From Apostichopus japonicus (taxonomy: Eukaryota > Echinodermata > Holothuroidea > Aspidochirotida > Stichopodidae): a DNA stretch of 64,000 bases. The stretch covers positions 7,950,764-8,014,763 of the forward strand of contig NC_092583.1 in the NCBI RefSeq assembly GCF_037975245.1, in the 5' to 3' direction. The translations under genes were made by a program, and so were the position numbers. The number at the start of each line of letters is the position of its first letter. The stretch's first letter is position 1. The notes beneath the pieces were generated by a model. That model did no database searches. It had not been told where the DNA came from and saw only the letters and a program-made list of their open reading frames with translations. Below are positions 11,303 to 24,155 of the stretch, in pieces.

Positions 11303-11499
11303 GTAGCAATTCTCATACCGGATAGTAGTAGTAGTGATTTTATTAACTTTTTTTGAGATTCACAACAAAAATATACCTCTTATTGTGTTTTGCTAACTTC
11401 AGGAACCAAATTAACTTTGATATGCCGTGGACTATTAAAAACCACTGCTCGCGGTCTAGCTAGGGTTGTATAGCACATTTACTTATTTTTTGGGGGGAA

Positions 11500-11840
11500 T
11501 GACCCTTTAAACAGTTGAGGTTCACTAGTTAAAGTGACTGGACCTTTCAGTTTAGTACACAGCCCATCAGACTATAGTTCCTCAGTTGCAATACAAAACT
11601 CAAAGGGAGAAATTAAGATGATATGGTCTCAAATGACATGTTTATAATTTATTACCAATTTGTTAAGGACAAATGGTCTTGAATGTCATCCAAGGGTGCT
11701 CTGTTGCGTGCATGAAGTTTAACGAACATATTCTGGTTGACCTTAAGAAACAACGGATTAACATTAACTATACGACCTGCAATGAGGAGCCGACGTCACC
11801 ATCAAGTTCGCCTAGTAAACGAATATTCCAGAAATAAAGT
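11500..11840. repeat. Dispersed repeat family A, copy 1
   Basis: The block contains AGTTAAAGTGACTGGACC, then CTCAAATGACAT, then AATGTCATCCAA, then GCAATGAGGA..GACGTCA. The same blocks occur in the same order at 14550-15370 and 63790-64000. Nothing is coded. Confidence 0.75.
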
Positions 11841-11859
11841 ATATTTAACGATACATATC

Positions 11860-14080
11860 TTGAAAAATACTGGAAAAGCTACAGAAATAAAGTATTGTAC
11901 TCAAAGTTTTTGTTTTGTTTTTCTATTATAACATCAATACTAAAATTCTGCTTTAGTCATTATTTTAATAATTTAAGTGAGTAATCAAGTTACAGAAAAA
12001 TTTATCTGTCGATCATCCTCCCATGATTGAATACCGGGGATAATTTTTTTTAAAGAAAACTCACCAGGAAAGAACATGGGAACGAAAAACGAACTACCGA
12101 ACATCTGATCCGCTCTCAACCATAGTACCCTAGCATCGAGACTGTGACTGTGTGACCATCGTGAGGTGTGTATGACCATTCCCCTCTAAAGGGAACAGAT
12201 ACTACACTTGATCTTCGGGGATGTCTTCAACTCTTCGGTCTATCGGTTCGTTGTACACGTCTCAGGATAAAACTAGTTTGATCTAGGAAGAATGTTATCC
12301 GATTCCTTGTTCTATTTGTTTTACCAGTCAATGGACTAAATTCTGATGAACATTGAAGAGATGAAGAAACCCCCATTACTGTAATATCAAGTAGTCCCCG
12401 TTAAGTCCAACACGTAACACACTAATGGACTTTATCGATACTCATTGAAGAACCACATCTTCCTGTTTCGAAACAAGTTTATAACAATATAGATAGATTA
12501 ATGCCATTCAAGTGGTGCATTTGCTTTCATAGTATTAAAATCTATACGACAAGATGTTTACGCTATGTGAGCAGTCCAGAATTCACAGTGAACGTTTTGC
12601 GTTTTAACCGGCCTCCGGTAACACGTATCAAGCATTCAATTGATGACTAAACAACGACGAAAGACATTGAGCACATGGACATTAATATCCTCTTACTTGA
12701 GATACGTCTGTGAGTCTTATTTGAATCCATTATTATCATTTGCTGTAAAATCAACTATGCCAAAAAAAAATTTTCGCAATGTGGGAAATCAACTCGATCT
12801 CTTCGAGGAAACTTAAGGTCCCTGAAAAAGCACCGTGTAATGGTGTCCCCTCGGTAGGACCAGGGACGATTATATAAGAAAACCCCTTTAATTGGAATGA
12901 GAAAAATAAAAGACTATAAATTAAATACGTTGACAATTCGTTACTTGTTAGTGGATAGATTCATTTATGTTTTTGTATTACGTTTGTTTGATAAAAGTAG
13001 CGCAAACCCGGTCACGATGTGGTTCCAAGCGGTACCATTATCTGGCAACAGCACTAAACGTCAATGGCGTGCACAAGGAGGGGAGCGGGAATGCCCCCTC
13101 CTGCACAAGCTCCTTCCTTCGCATCTGGCTGTTTCCATCAAATTTCAGCCTCCTATATCTAATTCGCTGCTGCTAAAGGCATCTGTAAATGCTTGTATAC
13201 AATATAATTCTCTAATAATATCTTTACTTACGCGTCTGAGAAGAGTCTTAGTTAAGGTATCAGAAGCACACCCAACCATCATCAGGTGTCTATGTGATAG
13301 AGATGAACGACATACCACCCCCCCCCCCCACCCAAAGAAAAGGTAAGAACGTTTTTATTCCACCCTGCATGGAAATAGCAACTTAAAAGTTCTTTGACAG
13401 ACAAAGGTGATAGCTTGAACAAATCAAAATATTACAGACCGATTCTCATTTGCATTGATTTTTATAGACTTATTATTTATAGCACTACATATTTTCCGTT
13501 ATAAAGTTGAGCTTTCCAAAATAATGGTGGATCAAACATGTTGAATTTCTGAGCATGTACCTAATAAGTGCTTTCATTTTTTCAGTGTCAAGTGCGTAAA
13601 ATCAGCTTCAATATGGAAAAAAAAGAATGAAAAATGCAAAGTAAAAAAAGAATAGCTAAAGGAATAGCCGTGTTTGCACCTTCGGCAACACTTTGTCTTC
13701 ATGACCTGACAAAATGACACACTCATGACACAAATTTTAATACTGATATCTCCCAAATATTTCGATTTATTCCTTGAAATGTTAACGTTTTAAAAGTTCA
13801 ACAGACTAAATCTCAAAATAGCAACTTTTCTTGAAACCTCGGGATAGTAATATAATTAGGTGGTACTCAATAAAGTAGGAAGATGTATGAGGGAACAACG
13901 AAAGGTCAAAATAAACTGTTGCAAGATTTCGGTGTTTTCCTCAAACTTTCGACCATTTATAGAAAGTTTTAAGGAAAATTCCAACATTTTCACGGACTTT
14001 GGTAGGCCTACGACAAAACACAAAATGATAATTTGACGGTTAGCTAGCTGTCAATTTCCTCGTAGAAATGACACCGGACA
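11860..14080. other. Intergenic DNA without a supported gene
   Basis: Several short open frames exist (for example 12897-13346) but none shows family features. A poly(C) run lies at about 13317-13330. A GC-richer stretch at 13050-13120 starts with CAATGGCGTGCACAAGG, which looks like the end of a transposon, but no partner end was found. Confidence 0.4.
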
Positions 14081-14151
14081 TTGCTTTTATGTCGGTATAC
14101 CAATGATGCAGTCATACTTGTTACGTTGACCCGAATTTTCAATGATTACAG

Positions 14152-14371
14152 CAGCCTGGATAATTATTATTCATGTTTAGACAAGGCAAAACAAAAAGTG
14201 ACGGATAAATCCACACCTCAGCTCCCCTTCTCCGTCGGTCATGTAGAAGGTGAATTACCGGCAGGTGATTATAGTGAGCTATATATAGAATTGGTCAAAC
14301 TCGTGCAGAAAAGTGTGCTGCAAAGTCATTCCTATAAAACGGAAATGCTTCGAACGCTTGAACTTTTGTGA
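14152..14371 (+). CDS. Weak candidate terminal exon of an unknown protein
   Basis: After a possible acceptor (TTTTCAATGATTACAG, ending at 14151) a frame stays open for 72 codons to TGA. The residues look protein-like (for example GHVEGELPAGDYSELYIELV). It ends 180 bp before a dispersed repeat. No upstream exon and no family were recognised. It may equally be an eroded transposon frame. Confidence 0.22.
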
Positions 14372-14549
14372 TGGATGTTATGTTTTTATGTAACGTTGAA
14401 CCTTCGTGGTTCACAATCCAAACGCTAATGGTTGTCTGAATAATTCATGCGTCACATTTTGGTTCATTCTCCTCCTTGTTATTAGACCATTTTCCTTATC
14501 GAATTCAATTTTTGTTTCCTTTTCTATTTCTTCTTTCAACTTCAACTCT

Positions 14550-15370
14550 TAAGCAGTTGACGTTCATCAGTTAAAGTGACTGGACTTTGTAGTCTAACCC
14601 ACCGACTATAAAATCAGTTCCATCAGATGTAACGCTAAACTCGATGGGAAAAATAAGACATTTTATAGCCCTCAAATGACATATTAACAATGCATATACA
14701 AATGTGTCAAGAACATATGGTGCTCAATGTCATCCAACGATGTTATTAATAAGAACATGATGTTTTGGCTGAATGATTAAAATTGATATAAGAGTTGATT
14801 AACCTCAACCTTTAGATATGCAACGAGGAAGTGACGTCATCATCAATGTTAGCGTTCAATTACCTATCCAGAGATTTAGCATAAAAGACGATCCTTTTAT
14901 ATCAGGGTTGTCCAACCTTTTGCAGAGGAGGGCCACATGTAATGATTATGATGAAGGAGGGGGCCGCATGAACGCTACGCTCGATTTTTCGATTTTTTGC
15001 CCAAAGCCCAAGGCAACAAAATGTGAGCACTGCGCGCGGAGCGCACTGATTTATTTTCCTTCGTGATAAAACATGAATAAAGTCCAGTCGCCCCCCCCCC
15101 CCCACTCCGCTGAGAGAGTGTCACGCAAACTGCCCTGTATGCAGTTTTTGGACCCAGAAGGTTCGAATGATTGATTATATTGCTTAAACTTGTTATCAAT
15201 AGATCTGCTCACTAAAATTTCGCACCGTAGAGCATCTCTGGCGGGCCGGACGCAACCCTGCGGCGGGCCGGACTGTGGCCCGCGGGCCGTAGGTTGGACA
15301 ACCCTGTTTTATATCATCTTACAGTATCCCGAATCTTCCCAACGGACAGTCAAGATGAATATACCCAGTG
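14550..15370. repeat. Dispersed repeat family A, copy 2, split by a transposon
   Basis: It matches copy 1 from AGTTAAAGTGACTGGAC near 14570 to AGGAAGTGACGTCATC near 14830, and continues until 14902. A 404-bp hAT-like element then interrupts it, and sequence resumes at 15315. Confidence 0.75.
14903..15306. mobile_element. Non-autonomous hAT-like element (MITE), 404 bp
   Basis: The element begins CAGGGTTGTCCAACCT and ends with the exact inverted copy AGGTTGGACAACCCTG. These are 16-bp terminal inverted repeats of hAT type, continuing imperfectly inward. It is flanked by an identical 8-bp target-site duplication, TTTTATAT, at 14895-14902 and 15307-15314, the length typical of hAT insertions. The interior has a poly(C) tract near 15090 and no transposase, so movement would depend on an enzyme from elsewhere. 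Confidence 0.93.
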
Positions 15371-15399
15371 ACGTCATGGAACAGAATTGTCCATTGCTT

Positions 15400-16280
15400 A
15401 AGATATCGACCCGGTTTAAAATGTCCGTAGTTAAAGCAGCCCTTTTAGTTAATAGTGATAGTTGTTGCCCATATTGCTTCCCTCTTATACCCACAAACCA
15501 ACCCCCCTGCCCCACTCACTCCATCCCTATCCCCTAAAAAATAACTTTTGTTTTGAGACTGCTCTGAACGATTGCAAATATAGGAGAGAAACTGATGGTT
15601 GATGAATATTGCACTAACCTCCCAACACCCATATATAATGTTCGGCCCCCTTGTGTAACCCATGCTGAACTTTTCTCCGCAATTCCATAGTTTATTACTA
15701 TCGTATGGAAATATGATGCGCTGGAGTTATGGGTGTGTTTGGGGGGGAGGGGGGGTGGGTAGAGAACGTCTGCCAACCTAACCTCTCCCAACTGTTATTC
15801 ATAAACGTTTAGTATGTTATTGAGATACTTTTCAGCAAATATCTTGAAGATGACTCGACCTCCTTTATAGATGATATATCTATAACCGCTTCGAAATGTA
15901 CAGCCTGGTTAGTTAAGTAACAAAATTATGTCAATTATAAATCAAGATGTAAAAACTGACTTTCTGATCATAAAAGTTTGTTTATTTACAATTATATCGG
16001 CTTTGACAGAAAGTGAAATAATCTGGTAAAATTTATATCAGATTGTTCGATCACACGGGGTAATGTGAAAATTGCATTTTTTTTGCGTTGAGTTCTAAAC
16101 ATCCTGTCAGAAACACATTGATAGGTTACTGTAAAATAGGGTCTGATAACAATTTAATGCGTGACATCACTCAGTGAAACGTCGGGCAGATTGCAACGAG
16201 ACAGTAATATTAACAAAAGCTTTACCCATTCAAACAGTAAAAAAAACATTTCATTCGTTATACATATATAATGTGCGTGC
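15400..16280. other. Intergenic DNA, no feature assigned
   Basis: Contains C-rich and G-rich runs near 15505 and 15740. Open frames here come from low-complexity sequence. Confidence 0.4.
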
Positions 16281-16291
16281 GTGTGTGGTTG

Positions 16292-16647
16292 CAAGGGCGT
16301 AGGAACCGGGGGCTGGGGGCGCCAGCCCCCCCAGTGAAAAATATGGAGGGGTGAAAGTGACGTTTCGCCCCCCCCCACGCTTCGCAAGTAAGAAAACCCC
16401 TTTTTCATTTCCAAATAAGAAAAAATCTCATTTGGAGCACCAAATTGCATCTAATGCCAGGTGAAAATGCTAAATTACATACAAAATGGAGTGGGCGGGT
16501 TAAAGTGTGCTATATTGCACCAAATTGCATCTGAGGCAACCTGGAAATGCAAAAACACCTCCCCTGTCCTCAGACCCGTCACCCAGGTCGGCCATCAGTC
16601 TTCAGCCCCCCCCCCCCCCCACTCAAAAGTACCTTCCTACGCCACTG
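16292..16647. mobile_element. Non-autonomous hAT-like element (MITE), 356 bp
   Basis: The left end is CAAGGGCGTAGGAACC and the right end, read inverted, is CAGTGGCGTAGGAAGG. An identical 8-bp direct repeat TGTGGTTG flanks it at 16284-16291 and 16648-16655. A GC-rich stem (GGGGGCTGGGGGCGCC then AGCCCCC) lies just inside the left end, and a poly(C) run lies just inside the right end. It also holds an internal direct repeat, ACCAAATTGCATCT, near 16440 and 16518. No transposase is encoded. Confidence 0.9.
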
Positions 16648-16719
16648 TGTGGTTGTGTGTGTGTGTGTGACGCCCCGCTTGTAAACACGATATCTCAAGT
16701 AGGGAAGCTTGGATCAATT

Positions 16720-17400
16720 TAATATTTGGTGTATATGTTTGACAATATGGTATGACAGGGTTCGACATTGGTGATATTTTGGGAGTGGTTGTGAATGGGG
16801 TAAAGGATCGTTTCAAAACATAACGGTCATGTGATCCAAGGTCAACAAAGGTCAATTAGGGGTCAAAAACTAGTATTTTTGGAATAACTTCAGAACCAAA
16901 TGTCCATCAAGGTTGGGATTTTAGGGCAGAGTGCACATCGTCAAGGGGAACTTCTTTGATAAAGACCATTAGGTCATCCAAGGTCATTCAAGGTTGCTTT
17001 TGTGCAAAAAACTGCCAAATTATGTAACGTTTTGCAACAACTTCTAGTCACAAAGTCTGACATGGCTGATATATTGGAACAAGTTGTGAATGAAGTAGGG
17101 GCACGTTTTCCAAAATAACCGTTATGTGATCCAAGGTCATCAAAGGACAATTATGGGTCAAAGTGTGTTTTTCTCAATAACTTGTGAAATTACCACTGAC
17201 AGGGTCCGACATGGTTGATATTTTGGGACTAGTTGTAAATGGGGTAAGGAATCGTTTCCACATAACGATTATATGATCCCCAGGTCAACAAAGGTCAATT
17301 AGGTGTTAAAAACTAGTATTTTTGCAATAACTTGAAAACCAAATGTCCATCAAGGTTGGGAGCTACGCTATTGTTATCCAATAGTCGACCTGCATTTGGG
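16720..17400. repeat. Degenerate tandem repeat dense in AGGTCA half-sites
   Basis: A unit of roughly 150-300 bp appears three times (about 16755, 17060 and 17200). Each has TTCGACATTGGTGATATTTT-like sequence, then GTGATCCAAGGTCA, then CAAAGGTCAATTA. The motif AGGTCA or GGGTCA recurs at spacings of a few bases. Further copies lie in a CCAAGGTCATTCAAGG-like stretch near 16980 and in the downstream flank near 17400. It is non-coding. Confidence 0.7.
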
Positions 17401-18270
17401 TGACCTTTGACCTCAGGTTGACCTCCAGTGACCTGTATTAGCTTCTTTCAAGTTGATTTTTTTAAGTTTCGTGGCCATATTCCAATCTAAATTGTCCAAA
17501 AATTGACTCCTCTGCAACTTTAATGTGCGAAATTATTAGAGATCAAAGTTTGTTTTGTTTTGTAATACTTGGTGTGTGGATTCATAACATTGAGTACAAG
17601 ACCCCTGTTGTTTTTTATGTAGGTGTGTATAGCCACGTACAGTAGACTGACCTGTGTTATCATGCCATAGTGTTATTGTAACAGCTAGTTCTGGTTATAC
17701 ATATTGTGTTACACTTAAGACCTGCCGACATGTCCAATCCTACAGTCCTCATTCGATGGACGAGAGTGCAGCATCTGAAAACTTTGAAGAGGATGAGGGC
17801 ATGCATCCTTTTATCACGGTCAAATGACTGCAATTTGAAAGCTCCTAACGATGAAAGTTACGTGAACTAAAAAGACATATGCAATACATTATAGAATATA
17901 AGCATGCTGGTAATGATCTTGCCTACATTACCCAAAACGGCATATAATTAGAACCTATACATCATTATGTGCGTGCGTGCGTGTGCTTGGGTATGTGTGC
18001 GCTTATAAGTGTATGTATACAATGATACAAGCCAGGATATATAAAATAAGGCTTGTGATCTGACATGCCAGTGCAGCAATAGGACCAGCACTTAGCATGT
18101 CATGAGATCAAGGGTTAGTTGTGTTTAGTTGCAGCATAATAGCGTATGCTTAGTTTTATTAAGCAGATGTGAAGAGAATAACCAGAGTATGTTGGCATAA
18201 AGTGAAAATGTGAAGTTTAATTAGTCAAAACAGCTTACTGTGTGTATTATCATTCTCTCTACTAAAGTCG
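17400..18270. other. Upstream region of the transporter gene
   Basis: No coding exon recognised. A short GTGCGTGC run occurs near 17970. The promoter and any non-coding first exon of the downstream gene could be here, but I could not fix a TATA box or start site. Confidence 0.3.
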
Positions 18271-20068
<1,798 letters not shown>

Positions 20069-20209
20069 CTAGAGAACTCTATATTTACTGCAAACGGCAA
20101 CATGGCGTATTTCCTGATTTACAATTATGGTAATACCCATGGTCCATTTGCCAACAGGTTCCTTCAAGTTAACCCGAGTGCAATATTAGAAAAAAAATAA
20201 AGCGTTATT

Positions 20210-21560
20210 ACGGTACCACTCAATTCTCAAGGAATTATCAGTTAATAATGGTAAAGGTGAGTACTCATCAATCACTTTAAAACTGATGTGTGTTATAATT
20301 TCTTAACGGGTGTTTCATTTATGACCAGTTGTATACTGAGAAGGACTTGCAAACTGAAAAAAAGGCTCAACACACAATCCTATCCATAATGATTGCCTGG
20401 ACTAATAAGACTAGTCTAAATGTTTAGCCCATTATTTCGTCCACATTTTAACTGACAGTGGGAGACACTTTACGCTTCAAATCTGCAATTTGACCATCTT
20501 TACAATTAAGGTAAACCTATTATAGTCAAACAGTTGTTCAACCATTCATTAAAGTTGAACAGCCTTTGAGTAATGAATGCGTATGTTATAGTAATTGGTT
20601 CCACAGTAGCATCTGCTGACAGGTCTAACATGTGTTACGGTGTTATAACACACTTCAGTTTATACTGATTAACGGTTGTCTTTATCCACAGACTGATCAA
20701 GCCAAGTACATTGGGTGAATAAGCTGGTAGTAAGGCTTTCCTGATGATTAAGAGATATTTACACTTGAATTTAACATGTACGCCTTGTACCAATATGGCA
20801 TACGCCTCTATATATGATATTACATTATGTTTGCATCAAGATCACTTTGGATGATATGACATGGTGCGTCAGCTATCGATATTCAAAAAAATAAATAAAT
20901 AAAAAAAAGGTTAGAATTGAATATAAATTCCACATGGTGTTATATGTCGGTATGTTTTTTCATTCATCAGATAACAAGTAAATTGACCTCCTGGTCTCTT
21001 CTTTGAAGACTTAAAATCATCAACATGGAAAGTATAGCATGCTTCCTGTAATTTCCCTATAATGATATACATATACTAAGTAGCCAAAAGAATGTTGTCT
21101 ATAAGTAACTTTGTACACATTGTCATATAGATGTAAAAGCTATAACTGATAAGTTGGCCATTTCTGGTATCCTTCGGTTTGGCGTTCCATGCACCATGTA
21201 GATGTTTAGCAAAGGGTGACCAATGTTATGCTGTCACTGCATGGTAGAATGAAAGACCTTTGGAGCTTCGGTGAGATTTGATTATATTTAGCACCTTTCG
21301 ACACCTATGCAGATATGACACTATCATACGCAGTCTGTTGAGGATATGCTTTAGTCTGAATCACACCGACTCTTTTATACATTGGGTATTCCCAGTGTCA
21401 AACGTTTTATGTTGGTTTCAAGTTTTATGTTGTAAGGATGTGTATGCAACTATTATACATTATTACCACCATCTTATCGCTTGGAGCAATTGTCGTGTTG
21501 CGAAGATTTGTTATATCATCTTGCTCGATGTTTGTTTACATGTTGTTTGTTATTAAAGGA
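20210..21560. other. Intergenic DNA downstream of the transporter gene
   Basis: AT-rich sequence. Open frames at 21278-21556 and below have no family features. No RNA gene or repeat was identified. Confidence 0.45.
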
Positions 21561-23425
21561 GACACTAACTCACCCATTGTTATTAGTCTATGTGACAAAG
21601 ATAGCTGTCATGAACACCGCCCCCACCCCGATCCCCCTCTACCTCCACAGCCAAAGGGACAGTAACCCAACAATCATTATTTTAATAAAGATAGCTGTCA
21701 TGAACAACCCCGAACCCCTCCCAACCTCCACAGCCAAATGGACAGTAACCCAACAATCATTATTTTAATAAAGATAGCTGTCATGAACAACCCCGACCCC
21801 CTCCCAACCTCCACAGCCAATAAGACACTAACCCAACCTATCGTTATTGGTCTATGAGATAGAGATAGCTGTTATGAACAACCCCTCCCCCACCCCCTCA
21901 CTACCTCCACAGCCAAGGAGACACTAACCCAACCATCTTTATAATGGTCTATGTGACAATGATGGCTGTCGTGAACAACCCCCTCCCCCCACCGATCCAC
22001 TCCTCACCTCCACAGCCAAGAAGACACTAACCCAACCATCCTTTATGGTATATGTGATAGAGATAGCTGTCATGAACAACCCCACCCCGACCCCTCCCCA
22101 CCTCCACAGCCAAGAAGACACTAACCCAACCATTGTTATTGGTCTATGTGATAGAGATAGCTGTCATGAACAACCCTCCCCCCGACCCCATCCCCATCTC
22201 CACAGCCAAGGAGACACTAACCCAACCATCCTTAATGGTATATGTGATAGAGATAGCTGTCATGAACAACCCCCCCCGACCCCCTCCCCACCTCCACAGC
22301 CAAGGAGACACTAACCCAACCATCCTTAATGGTCTATGTGATAGAGATAGCTGTCATGAAGAACCCCTCCCCCGTCCCCTCCCCACCTCCACAGCCAAGG
22401 AGAGACTAACCCAACCATCGTTATTGGTCTATGTGACAAAGATTGCTGTCACGAACAACAACCCCCCCCCACCTGACCCCCCTCTACCTCCACAGCCAAA
22501 GGGACAGTTACCCAACAATCATTATTTTAATAAAGATAGCTGTCATTAACAAACCCGACCCCCTCCCAACCTCCACAGCCAAGAAGACACTAACCCAACC
22601 ATTGTTATTGGTCTATGTGATAGAGATAGCTGTCATGAACAACCCCGACCCCCTCCCAACCTTCACAGCCAATAAGACACTAACCCAACCATCGTTATTG
22701 GTCTATGTGATAGAGATAGCTGTCATGAAGAACCCCGACCCCCCCCGACCCCTTCACCACCTCCACAGCCAAGAAGACAATAACCCAACAATTGTTATTG
22801 GTGTGATAGAGATAGCTGTCATCCGCAACTTCCCCCCCCCTGACCCCATCCTCACCTCCACAGCCAAGGAGACACTAACCCAACCATCCTTAATGATATA
22901 TGTGATAGAGATAGCTGTCAAGAACAACCCTCCCCCCCCCGACCCCCTCCCCACCTCCACATCCAAAAAATCACTAACCCAACCATCCTTAATGGTCTAA
23001 GTGATAGAGATAGCTGTCATGAACAACCCCATCCCCGATACTCCCTCTACCTCCACAGCCAAGAAGACACTAACCCAACCATTGTTATTGGTCTATGTGA
23101 TAGAGATAGCTGTCATGAAGAACCCCTCCTCCGACCCCCTCCCCACCTCCACAGCCAAGGAGACACTAACCCAAGCATCCTTAATGGTCTATGTGATAGA
23201 GATAGCTGTCATGAAGTACCGCTGCCCCCTCCCCGACCCCCTCCCCACCTCCACAGCCAAGAAGACACTAACCCAACCATCCTCAATGGTCTATGTGATA
23301 GAGATAGCTGTCATAAAGAACCCCTCCTCCGACCCCCTCCCCACCTCCGCAGCCAAGGAGACACTAACCCAAGCATCCTTAATGGTCTATATGATATAGA
23401 TAGCTGTCATGAAGAACATAATTTA
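21560..23425. repeat. Minisatellite, ~95-bp unit, 20 units
   Basis: The anchor GATAGCTGTCATGAA recurs 20 times between 21600 and 23399 with spacings of 83-102 bp (mean about 94.7). Each unit has CCTCCACAGCCAAGGAGACA, CTAACCCAACCATC, a T/A-rich stretch, GTCTATGTGATAGAGATAGC and a variable C-rich tract. Length variation is largely in the C tract. Two sub-types are visible, with ATTATTTTAATAAA or with TTAATGGTCTATGTG. The many open frames here reflect the repeat and are not genes. Confidence 0.95.
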
Positions 23426-24150
23426 AATTATCCAATTTGAGTTTTTCTGTCTGTGTGATTAGCAATACTATAAATTGATAATATCTCTAGGACACGAAAT
23501 GATGAAACTTTGAATGGAATCTGTAGCATTTTTGTGATGTTTCTTGTTCACCCGGAGCGATCGACTTTAAAGCACAAAACACACGTCAGAAAGGAATTAT
23601 CAGTGATATGAGAACTATTCCAAGCCAAAATGGTGATCGTGTGGACTTCAGCTGCAGCGAAGTTTGCGGATATTTCTTGTTCTATTGAAGCGATCCTAAA
23701 GTACACTAGAAAAAAAACATTTCTGAGAGGAATTCAATTGCTGTAGAATTTCACGGAAGCTGTAAAATATTGTTAGCATAAAATTATCCAAATCTCGGAA
23801 ATATAGACTGAAGGGAGAAATCAAGAGGACGATTTTTGTTTTCTTGTTCTTCATTTTATTACTGTCACTTTCATGAATATAAGACCACACTAAATTCGGC
23901 TCCTAAGTTGGGACCGATTTGACATTATTTAGGACTACAGTCGGGGTGGGCGCTGGTGATACCCCCCCCCCACGCCTTACCGGAGAATACGCCCCTGGAT
24001 GCCAGATGCTAAGAGAGGACGTGATCAGATGTAAACAGTCATAATGCTTGCCAATCACCTAACAAGAACTAGAGTTTCTTTGAAAAAGAAAGTTACAATA
24101 CATGTAGCTCATTTCTGGTATATCGAGACTAATCGTGTTTTCAATAATGA
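23425..24150. other. Intergenic DNA
   Basis: No gene seen. A poly(C) run at about 23961-23973 follows a GGGCGCTGGTGATA sequence that may be part of an eroded element. Confidence 0.4.
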
Positions 24151-24155
24151 GGTAT

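Noticed and set aside
13060-13340. CAATGGCGTGCACAAGG with C-rich sequence downstream, resembling the GGCGTAGG MITEs
   Set aside because: No matching right end or target duplication was seen.
22045-23399. Several frames of 90-185 codons in the 21.6-23.4 kb region
   Set aside because: They follow the tandem repeat unit and shift between units. No conserved start, signal or domain is present.
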